A stretch of DNA of 64,000 bases from Odontesthes bonariensis. Lineage: Eukaryota; Chordata; Actinopteri; Atheriniformes; Atherinopsidae. The notes under the pieces were generated by a model. That model saw nothing but the letters and a program-made list of their open reading frames with translations. It was not told where the DNA came from and ran no database searches. The number at the start of each line of letters is the position of its first letter. Within the stretch, counting starts at the first letter, position 1. This document shows, piece after piece, positions 43,232-55,200 of this stretch. The position numbers were made by a program, and so were the translations under genes. The DNA lies in contig NC_134520.1 in assembly GCF_027942865.1 (NCBI RefSeq), positions 5,901,501-5,965,500 of the forward strand, read 5' to 3'.

Positions 43232-46200
43232 TCACATGTCGAAGCGCTGGTTCCTGGATTGCACTGCCTTCTGCTCTCTCAGGTACATGTTGACATATGA
43301 GGTTATAAGATCATCCATCTTGTAACCCTTTTGAAATAATACAAAATGTTCAGAAAAGGAAACTGAAAGATTCCACTACTGTTATCAGAGAGTTTAACAC
43401 TTGTCTAGTGACAGCTTACCAGTGACGTTTCACACAGGAATTTGTTCCCCTTGACCAAGCTTCCAACAGTCATGTGAAAGTAGGTGCTTCCACTGCACCA
43501 ATTAGCAATGCGGTTGAATGGGTGATTGGCCAGAACCTCCTTATAAAAGGTAAAAAAAAAAAGAAAAGAAAAGTTAATTCTGTAAGGTTAAGAGTGAGAT
43601 TTTGATCTAAAGAAATATCAAATATTGCCAATTAACATTTTAAAAGACTGAAACCTTAGTTTTTGGGTGAATGATTGTAAGTCCTTGCTTGCTGACGGCT
43701 ATTTGCACGATATCTGGAAAGTTTCTCTCTGATGTTTGCTGAAAACAAAATTGGAGAAGCAAATGACAAAACAGTTCTCCGCTGCAGTTGTGACTATTTG
43801 CTTTTTCTGCTAAAAGTGCACCATGGTGACAGAGGCTGCGAGAGTCTAAGAGAGGATGAGAGCGTGAAATCAAAAATGCCGGTCATGAAAACTGATCAAA
43901 GATGGTGAGATTGATCACCGATGGTGCTGCACTCACTGCAGCGCTTACCTTCACTTCAAAGAAAGCACAGCCAAATGTCGGCCAACGGCAAACCACCTTC
44001 AGAAATGCCACCTTTGCTTCATCAACAGTCATACCACCATGTTTGTTGTAAGTGGCGACAATATTCTGAAAATATAAAAACACATATGTGTATATATGTA
44101 TACATGTGTATATATATATGTTGGAATTTCCCCTCGGGGATTAATAAAGTATAATTGATTGATTGATTGATTGATAAAAACCGTACCATACAACACTTTC
44201 ATTTTTAAAAAGTCTGCACCGCTTTTAATAAGGTCAATTATTTTTGTCCACCGCCCACCCAAAACCTTCAGGGTATGTTCTCACTGCACTGGGAGGGTCT
44301 ATAATGGTGCCATTGTTCATACAGTACAGGCAATTCAAAGGATGATTCTATATGATTTTTTTTTTTCAAACCCTAAAGAAATTCATTTGAAATATAAAAA
44401 TAAATCCAACATTTAATGTGATACATCTTATTCTTCTGTGCCACAGAGCCCCATTGTGGTCCACTGCAATGAATGACAAATTCCTTTACAAAAATAAACA
44501 CACACAGGGGTTCATTTAAAGTCACTTCACTACTTAATAGTATTAATCTGCAACCAAACAGCAGTAACTACAGTATTTTCAAGCTATTGAATATTATGGT
44601 GTACTTGTTTTATTTTCAACATACCCTTTCAGTACTTTGCCTTTGTTTTTTTTCCCATAAATAACGACACAGTGTAGTATGTCATGTGTTGTTCACAGAT
44701 TGGTTGTATTTATCTCATTTTAACTGCACAGATATTTTCTGCTCTGATATTTTGGTATCGACACGGAAAACCACTAGCAGTTTAAGTGAATTATATTATT
44801 GAAAATGGTAGCAGAGAGGTCTGATGCAGGAAAGTTTTGGGCCCTGGATAATTCAGATGTCACCTTTACAGGAATCCAACTGAATATTGTTCTCCACAAA
44901 GTACCTCCTTCCCCTTTCTATCTGAACTCTCAGATCCCCTATCTGATCAGGCAAATATGGGATGCAGCGGAACAAGCCGATTCATAGATGCTCCATCCCA
45001 AAAAGAATCTAGCGCCAAGTCCAAGGCACATGACACTGCAGGAAACCCCCCACAGATCAGAGCTGTACATCATATGGAAGCATCTTACAATATTAGACTG
45101 ATGTTTTCTAGATGGGTTGACATACAATTTGTAAAACATTTATGTTCCTTTCACATTCCCTTCGGCCAAAGCTGCACTCTGAGTTTTGTGCTAACTGGCA
45201 AACCATATCATGGTAAAATGTTAAACTAAGATGGTGAACTTTGTGCATGATAACCATAAAACATCCCCATTTAAAGATTGCCATTGGTTTAGCATGCAGA
45301 CATTAGCCCTTTAGTCAAAGAACTATGTAGTTCGAGCCTTACTGAGAGGCTTACAATAAGATTGAATATTAAGAGGGGATGAGGATGGCAAAAAGTATAA
45401 ATACTTGCATTGTTGATTTGGGTATTTCTGTGAGATTTATTGAAAATAAGAAAAAAGCTCTTGTACCTTTTTCCAGTCATTTTCAGACATGGCTTTCAGT
45501 GAGTCAGCAGGCACCAGCTCCTTCAGCGTCTTAGGAATTGTGACAAATTGGGTTTTGTCACTGCCCACCTTTACCCTGAAGAGTAGAGCTGCAATGTTCA
45601 CCATGTCCTCTTTAGAACAAACGTGATAGCCTCTCAGATACTTGGGCAACTCCTACAAGATATAATTAGGTTTGTTACTTGAAGCATTTTCAACAGATTG
45701 AAGTGTCACCATTAAACCAAATGATTGTCTTTGTAAGTTGTTCCCTGGTTGTTAAATAACTTTTTTGTTTGTGTGTCTGTTGTTGTCTGTTGGTAGGTCC
45801 TGGTCACCAACTTTTTCATCTGTAGCATTTCCACTGAACACAATGGGTACCATTGATACTATCTCATCTGTGTGCCAGGTAGGATTATGTGAATGGAGAT
45901 GGAAAAACAAAAACCAGTTAGGCTGGAAAATGTGAGCTGCTTATTTAAATGTACCTGAGGGAAATGGAAGATAAGATCAGCCTCTGTGTCTCTGCCAGGG
46001 ATCACATTGAACCACAACTTCCTCATGAAGAACACAAGGTAGGCAATGTTGACTGGCCCACCTGCAGGATACGCACAGACAGAGGATGTTACAGGGAAAT
46101 ATAGTAAAACCACCATAAGTCCCACTTTCTCTACAATCAAATGATGTGCCGTTACCATCTTTGATCCGCTTGACTTTCTTCGTCCAGTCAGTGATTTGTC

Positions 46201-49200
46201 TCAGACTGTCAAAGAAGTAGTCAGTCTCATTTAAACTGAGAACCTGAAATTACATAGGTAAAATTAGACAAAAAAAATTTTTTGGTCATAAAAGGGTGGA
46301 CGGTATTATTGGAGACAAAATTGAATAAAAATAAATAGATTCAAAATAACTTATTAAAAGATTGGAAAAGCGAACCTTGTCATGTGTTTTGACAAAAAGG
46401 CTGAAGCCGTCTGCTGAAAGCAACTGCAGCTTTTTGGAAACGGTCTGGATAAGATCCCTGATCCTGGTGTTGGTTGCCACCTCAAATACCTGGAGAGAGA
46501 TGAGAGGAATTATTGGTTTAACAAAAAGAATACTGGTCCTATGCAATGCACATAGTCCTACCTGTACCGTGTTTTTTTCACCCCCTGGAACTTTAAAAAA
46601 TAAAAGAGGCTCATGTTCGTACCTCATCTGAGTCATTGGGGAAGTGAATTTTGTGGAAGATCTTGGTGCTGTTTTGTTGGATGGCGTCTACCTCCACTTG
46701 GTGTGGTGGGAGCTTCCTGGGGTCCATCCTAGACCAGACCAGCAAATGCTTAGCAACATGCTATTTACATTATGCCTAATTTTAACTGATGATTTAACTG
46801 GCCAGAATTGCAAATGCACACTTCCACAGATGTTGGGTGTCCCATTAAGACACGTATTATGCCTGCCCACAGTCCCTTCTGCATTTCCAACCATGTGAAA
46901 AAAGAATGTACATCCTATTTCCATTCTAAGGTTTTACATATCAGGGCATCATGAAAACATTCATCTGCTTTTTTTTATTTAACAAAAACTAAGTCAAAAT
47001 GCAAAAATTACTGCCAAAGCAGTAAGTAAAAAAACTAATTACAGCCCATGATTCCATAATTTGTAGAACCACTTTCAGTAGCAATAATTTGAAGTAATCA
47101 TTTTCGATATGAAGTGACAAATGTTTCACATCTTTGTGGAGGAATTTTGTCCCACTCTTCTTTACAATGTTGCCTCAACTTATCCTGTCACAGCACCTAA
47201 ATCAGGTTGAGGTCTGGACTTTGGCTGGACCATTGCAACACCTTGATTCTTTTCTTTTTCAGACATTCTGTTGTAGATTTGCTGCTGTGTTTGGGATCAT
47301 TGTCCTGTTGAAGACCCAGTTTCAGCCAAGCTCTGGCTGTCAGACAGATGGCCTCACATTTGACTCTAGAATACTTTGGTATACAGAGGACTTCAAGGTG
47401 TCCAGGTCCTGTGGCTCCAAACAAGCCCAAACCATCAGCCCTCCAGCACCGTGCTTGATAGTTGGTATGAGGTATATGTGCTGATGTGCCGTGTTTGTCT
47501 TTTTTACCAAATGTGCTGCTGTGCATTATGACGAAACATCTCCACTTTGGTCTCATCTGTCCAAGACACATTGTTCCAGAAGTCTTGTGGTTTTTTTTTC
47601 TTGCTATGAACTTTAACATTTAACATGCTAACTTAGGCCTGTAGAGTCTGAGCTGTAACTGTAGGGTTTTTCAGTTTTTTTTTAGCTTTGTACAGTCTGA
47701 CTTTGGGGGACAACTTGCTGGTACATCCACTCCTGGGAAGATTTGGAACTATTTTCCACTTGTGAATAATCTTTTTATTTTCAGAATGATGAACTCCAAA
47801 TAATTTAGAAATGGCCTTATAATCCTTCCCAGATTGATGGGCAGCAACAATTGCTTCTCTAAGATCATTGCTGATGTATTTTATCCTTGACATTGTGTAA
47901 ACACAAACCCTACCGCTCCAAACCATCAAACTGACAAACCTGCCTTTATAGAGGCGCTGACATGTGCTGATGATCACTTAAGTGCATTTAGGTAGCAGCA
48001 CCTGGCTGCTACTTAGCCTCTCTATTGCATAGAAGCAGTATAAGTGTACATAGTAGTATTATGTCCCGACTAGTTAAATCTTAAAATTGGATGAGTGCTT
48101 AGTACTTTATCTCAGTGAAAAGATTCTTCACCTACAGGATGTGGACTTTTCTGAAGATAGTTTATAAAATTAATTGTTAGATGTCTGCTATTTTTGCTTA
48201 TTACTGAAATACTTCAATAAGAGAAAAGTCTCTTGGAGCCCGTTGTCATTACTTAAGGCAAATCCAATGCATTTATAGAAGTCATGCAAATACTAGGTGT
48301 TGTGGTCAGCCCACTGTGAAGCAGATGCAAACTTTTGTATGAAGAGCTCTGCTGTTACTGTGTTCATTGCTGCAAGCAAGTTCAGCCTCACACTGCACAA
48401 CTGGCCCTCAAAGAGAAATAGAAAAAGAAGTTCTTTATCTTTCAGAGATAAAATATGAGACACTGCAGCATGACATTTCCTCTTCTCACCACAGCATAGT
48501 GTCATGTTGTGTGATGGTGTCTGTTAACGAGTGAGGAGTTATGCAACGGTTGCTTGCATTTCTACTGGCCGCATTAGCTGCTCTTTAAATCGTCTGGCCC
48601 TCGAAGTTGTCAACACCCACACACACATTTATGTCTTGCATCCAACTTTTTTCTGCGTTGGTGATGTGTAATACAGCACAGCATGGCGGGTGAACCTGAG
48701 AGAGCTCTGCAGCCGCTTCAGGCAGTCGGAGGCGAGGGTTTCTCTGCGACGCGACTCCAGAAAGCGCTGAGCGTGCCTCAGAAGAGACTGGCCGGGAGGA
48801 AAGAGTCCACAGCAGAGCCACATCAGCTGCCAGCCCTGCTCAATGCTGAACCTGGGACAAAACAATGCACGTTCAAGAATGTGAGATCATTTGTTTTCTA
48901 ACTACTCTTGAATCAAAACATAGAATAGTTGTTTTTCAGCACTACCCCTGCAAAGAGCTTAAATGTAAAAATTTTGTTCAGGTTAAAGAAATAAAATTTA
49001 AATCCATTTTGGTTAAGAGGCTTGAATTACCAATATGTTGACATTTAAAACAGCCAGCACCATACAGATGTTTGGATGCATATACAAAGATAAATAAAGC
49101 AGCCTGAGGCAGCAGCTTACAATAAGAAGAATACCAGGTCTACCTGTTGTTGTTGCTGGTCATCTGCTTCATGATCTGGCAATAGATCTCATCCCTGAGT

Positions 49201-52200
49201 GCCTCATTTTCAGTGGCGGCGCCAAAGATCAGGTCGGTAAGCTCGAGAGCACTCTGCATCTGCCTGGTGGGGTAATCTCCCATATACTTCAGGATAGGTA
49301 CACAGTGGTCAAAGAGAAATAATGATAAGTGTTCTGCTTTTAAAAACTCTAAAAAAGAAAAGCGGATGTTTCTCAAAGAAAATGTGGCTACAGAGGGCTG
49401 AAGTTACTGATGATGTACGTAAATAGGAACTTCTGTCTCACTTTGGAGATGCATCTGTAATGCAACCGTAATCCCAGATTACTGTGTGTGTGTCCAGCCA
49501 GAACATCAGAAGCAATCTTCTTTTAAATGAATCGTGAATAAACAGGTTTGTAACACCAGAGGGCTTGTAAAGCCGATGAGAAATCGGACTTCCTGTTGCC
49601 ATTTTATTTGGATTTTTCAAGTCAGGTGTTGGAATTTAGATTTCCCATTAGTTATCAAATACAATATCAATAGGCACATAAAAGTGCAACAACAGATCCT
49701 GTGTTTACCAAAAATAACTGTAAACACCGGTGAAATGTGGTTCATATCAGCATTATTTCTTAATGTAAGCTTCTAAAAACAAAACGGAGGAATTGAGCTT
49801 GTATCCATTGGGAGGAATTAGGATGTCACTTGACGATATCGTAACTATTTGCAATATGATGCTTCACCAACTAGGGGCAGTTCAACGCATTACTCATGAT
49901 GACATTGTGCCTAAAATAGGGAGTACCAACTGTCCATGGCTTAACTGCAGACAAAGGAAATATGAGTATTTGAGAATAAAACTCCCTGCCAAGTATTTTT
50001 CTATCAGTTTGGTGTGTGGTAGTGGGAGCTCTCAGGGTAGGTTTTGTATGTTCTCTTAGTCATCAAGTGCTTCGAGAGTTATTGAGTGTAATTTGCATCC
50101 AAATTTATGTTTGCATGGTAGGACATATCTGCATCACCCCACAGAATAGAGAGGTGGAATGGAGTCGAGTGGCTCACTCCATGTTTTTTTTCTCAAATAT
50201 TTCTGTTAGATAAAGACCATCTTACTTTGGGATCACACCAGCCACAACCCAAAAAAACTGCTTTTACAACTGGAACTGATAACTTATATGTGGACTTACA
50301 AATACATTACAATAGCGAAAAAAAAGTGTGGTACAGGATCAAAAAGATGAAAGGGGGAATGGCTTCGTAGCTCCCCTACATCTGGAACACTTCACTCAGC
50401 ATACTTCACTGTAAACCTACCTATATCAAACCACACCTATTTTCTAACACCACCATCTTTGTGATCTCGACTACATCCCGTTCAGTTTCATGACAATATC
50501 TTGAATGTTTGTGAGTACTGTACTTTTTCCAGCAGGAGGCTCAAGGAACATATTGGGTCATGATGACACATTCCCCTCCACAAACACACACAAACAAAAG
50601 GTACAGAGAGTATTGCAGCAGGTCACCAGAAGAAACCCAAAGATGTGCTGTCAAAAAAACACACATAAACATAAAATTTCTATTTCAAGTGTGCATAGGA
50701 TATCAGTGAAGGCCTGACAGGCTTTGTGGCTGAGCTCTGGATTGCCCACCAGCTTCTTGAGGAGAGGCTGTCTGATTGGCTCTCTAGTGTGGGCCCACAG
50801 CCTCTCAGGAGCAGCATTCCGAGACATCACCTGCTGGTTCACATCCTTAGTCGGCTGCCTGTAGGATCAAGGAATATTGCTGCTGTCAGAAATCCTCCAC
50901 AGACCACTCCCTGCTGACCAGCTGGTAATAAAAAGCATGCAGGTTGTAGTCAAATGGAACCGATGTCTCACCTGAAATACTCGAGAGAGAACTCTTTGAG
51001 CGTGGCAGGAGCCAGCCTCTCCATTGTACCTGTTTCTTTCTGGTTTGCCTGTATGAAGTTCTTCCTCTGGTTTGGCGACAGTTTGAGGAGGCTCTGAAAA
51101 GAAGAAAAAATGTTTCATTCTTAACAGAACTAGGAGACAATAACTCATCTGAGAAAGATGTGTGATCAACAACTCCGTACCATGACCTCATTGGTGGGTT
51201 TGCTGAGTGTTGGCAGTATTAAGATGGCCTCAGTGGGGACTGCTCCTATTTTTCTGCTGCTGTCATTTTGACCCTTTAACCATCCACGCTGCTGAGAGAA
51301 CTCATTGTCTTTGATAAGTATAATGAGATCTCCTTTCTTGAAGCTGAGGAGTGTCGGGTCATCTGGAGAGGAGCACAAGACGTATAAATAAAGTCATAAA
51401 TAATAATAAGTTAGTTTGGAATATGGAATTAATTTCAAATGGATAACTCAGCATGTGAATTGAGGGGTCCGACCTTGACTGCTGACATCCCTCAGTGCCA
51501 CAGCATACTGAGAACGCTCTGACAGTCCACTGAGGAACATTGTAACCAGCTCGCTCAAGTCCTCAGCTGTCGATCCACTCAGGGTGAAGTCTCCTTTCAG
51601 TGTCAGTAGACAAACGGTCTGGCCAGATGCTTTACCATCCCTGAGTGACACAATATGGCTTTTAAAGGTTCAATCATTTTCCAAAAAAACTTTCTTCTTA
51701 CACTCCAATTCTAGTGGAAGCATCAGAAGTATCTTTACCTGACGAGGTTGACTCCAGTGACTTCTGGAAAGGAGAGTTCCAACAGTCTCTTCTCTCTTTC
51801 ATCCAGGAATGTGATTCCAGTCCAGTTTACGGCCACTATGAACTTGTTCTTTGGCAGTGAGGGACCTAAAAAACACAGCCATGGAGGAAACAAGCCCAAT
51901 AAATTCTGGCACATGGCAAACATAATGGGAATAATCAGACATTCTGTAGTCCTGTTCAGCATAGAAAGGTTGCATATCAGCTGCTGTCAATAGTCAGTCA
52001 ACAAACCAAGAGATTGATAAATTGTGTCAGCATCTTGTTGCGTTATTATTCGTTGACCACAAAGATGCAAAACTGAGCAAGTAAACTGTCTCTGAAGACT
52101 GTTACTCCTTGGTCAGGGTGGAGTCCAGTTGCCATGCATTGCACCCTTACAAACCCGCAGCCTAGCTATAATTGGCACAGAGAAAGCCCTTTGCCTTGAA

Positions 52201-55200
52201 AAAAAACCTTGTACTCTGATGCCAAAATTCTCCTCTATTGTTTTATACTAAAAACCACAGTGATACACAGTCATATTGTTGGGCCTGTCCCAATTTCTCC
52301 TCTCGGCCCTACCCCAAATCAGCTTTTGGCCCTTTTTTCCATTTAGGGATCAAGTGTGACGGTCATGTAGCTGTCCAAATGCCCCCCTACTCCTGTTGAG
52401 GAGCAATATGACAGCTACAGCTTGATCTGCATAAGAAAAGGGGCACATGCACCCTGCAAAACAGAGGGGTAGAGCCAACAGCCAGGGCCAAGTGAAGGAA
52501 CTGGGATTGAGCCTCGAGTTCTATTTGATCAAGCCTCTGATCCTCAGCAAATCAATCTGAGTGTTGTTTCAACTGAAATGACAAAACTCAACAAAATGTG
52601 ACTACTTTAACAAAAAGTACAGTGACACTAATTTCGAACAGTTTATTGATTTTCTTATTCTCAAATGAGAACATTTTCAGATTTAAATTAAATGATTCCA
52701 GATTCCCTGCTGTGTAGTCTCAGACCTCACTGTAAACAGAAATCTGTTGGTCAGTTTGTGCTGTCCATTAAAACCCCTTATGTAGGTTTGTTACATGCAA
52801 CTGTTTTGTTTTATGTTTTATGTAATCATTTTCCCATATGTCCTTTAGGACACCAAATCATCTGGCTATGATATAAATTGACAAGCAACAAAAAAACAAA
52901 AGAATTCTGCAACCAGACACCTACCTGACAGTTTGGCAACCTCAAAGAACCGGGAGAAGAACATGGGCCATTTTTCTCTGGCATAGTTGACTAACTCTGT
53001 CTTCACTGAGTCAACTTTTTGTCTTGAACTCAGAAAGGGGCCCTTGAGTGGTTTACAGAAAAGACAAAGAGTTAATTTGATTTTCTCAAAGCCTTATTCA
53101 AGCTTTTCTTGACGCTTTCCATGATATATGACTGACCTGAGCATGAGCAGTGCTGACCATTTGAACCCATTTGGCTTCTGACTTTGCTTCCAGTAAAGTG
53201 TTGGTGATGCATTCCTGCACAGCTTCTCTCACATTTTGTGGACTGGTGTCCGAGCCATGAAGGACGTACAAATGTTTTGCAGCAAGCTGAACGATGTCAT
53301 CCTCCTTTGAAACGTGGAACATGTGGAAAACAACAGTCAACTATGAGGCTAGAATGTTGTAGTTTGTTGCTTATAATTAACACGAGCCCACCTTCTGAGT
53401 CTGGTACTCTCCAAACTTCAGACCATGGATGATTTGTCTGTAGATTAGGTCTGTGCTGATCTGGTCCTCTTTGCAGTCATGCCAGGGGGTGAAGACCTCC
53501 TTGCGGAGGAAGAGACGCCACGGAGCGTGCTGCTCCTGGCTTCCCTTCCTCTTCACTTCCTGCTCACACTGGGAGATGGCATCCATCACATGCTCCCGGC
53601 CGCTACCCAGAGCCCACACCTTCAACAAAGACCAACAATTTAAGATGTTAGCCTCTTATGTTAGCCTAATATATATATTAACAAGCCCAAAGGCACAAGC
53701 TCATCTCAAGCTTAAAAGTGGGGCATACATTTGGAGTCTTTTGGAAAAAGGAATGTTGTTCTCTCTATCAATTTGTCTAATTTAGTTTTTTCTTTTAGAA
53801 ATTGAATGAGACAGTTTCACAAAGAGTTACAAAGAAACTGCGAGACACATTTATCATATGATTACCACTTTGTACCTTTTCATACATGGCTACATAGAGA
53901 GAAAAGCCAAAGGTGTCTTTGAGTTTGACTTTGTTTGAGACGAGTTGGCAGATCTCTTTGGATGTAGATGCAGAGTCGACAGGAAGGTTAATGGAGCGAC
54001 CATCCATCAGTGCCAGAGACACCATCATAGGCTTTTTGGTCTTGGTTGCCTATCACAATGCAGAGAAATGAGAAAAAAATAAATAAATAAAAAAAGTTTA
54101 GGTTAACTTATCCAGATTCTAATGCAGAATAGTGAAATAATTAGTTAATCGTTCATTGAATAATGCTCAAAAAGTCACTCTGAGCTTTGATCACCAAATG
54201 CTAATCAGTTCAGCAACAAAAAATTTCCAAAACATTCTTTTTAGGGGCTATTGAGTGCAGATAGTCAAGTGAAAAACTAAGTATCCCCCATGATTCAATA
54301 GCTTGGACAACCATCTTAAGCAGCAATAATTTGATCAGTCCCTCAAATTGTTGTGGAGGACTTTTGGTCAATTCTTCTTTACAATGTTGCTTCAGCTCAA
54401 TGTTGCTTCACCCAGGTTGTCTGGACTTTGACTGGATCATTATCATAGCTTGAATCATTTTTTTCCTTTTTTAAGTAATTCTGATGTAGATGTTCTGCTG
54501 TGTTTGGGATCATTGGGCCTCATGCAAGAACATTTTTTGTTTTTGTTTGTAAGTTTGTATTTTTATTCTAAATTTCTCTCACTTTTTTCGTACAAAGGTC
54601 TCATATGAACACGCCACGTCAGATTCAACAAACGCTCTTAACTTTGGAAAAAGTGTGTAAACGACCTGCGTAAATGATGAATGCCACCCGTGCGTATTTA
54701 AGTGCATGTGCACCAGGATAGTAAATTTGCATACTCCACGCCCAAAATAATACCATATAAGGCTGTGCTTTCTCTCCTGTGCCAGGGAGTGTTGAGTGTT
54801 GAGTCATGAGAATGGCATCAAGGTGCAAAAACGGGTTCTGAGATTGAAGTTCTGCTTTCAGGTCCAAAAAGGAAAATCTGTCATTTTTGGCTGTGTCAGC
54901 AGTGGAATTACGGGATTTGTTAAAGCGAAGAAATGGGAAGCAATTACGAGTGCTGTTAATTCCTTGTCACCTGTAGTTCGTAATGTCACAGAAATAAAGA
55001 AGAAATGGTTTGAATTGAAAATGGCTTAAAAATGCGCTCGATGACTGCAACTAAAGCCATGCAGTCAGTTGTTGCCTCATCATGATGGCACTTTGATGGG
55101 ACAGTGCATGAGGGGGGTCTTCTGGCACCACACCTTCTGGTCTGCCTGGGCTGGTTCAGTTAGTGGGAGACCCTCGTTCATGGAAATATTGAGCAAAACG

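Noticed and set aside
47197-47977. Tc1 transposase as a domesticated host gene
   Set aside because: It is split by a frameshift and stop, lies in an intron with element termini on both sides, and has decayed sister copies in the window.
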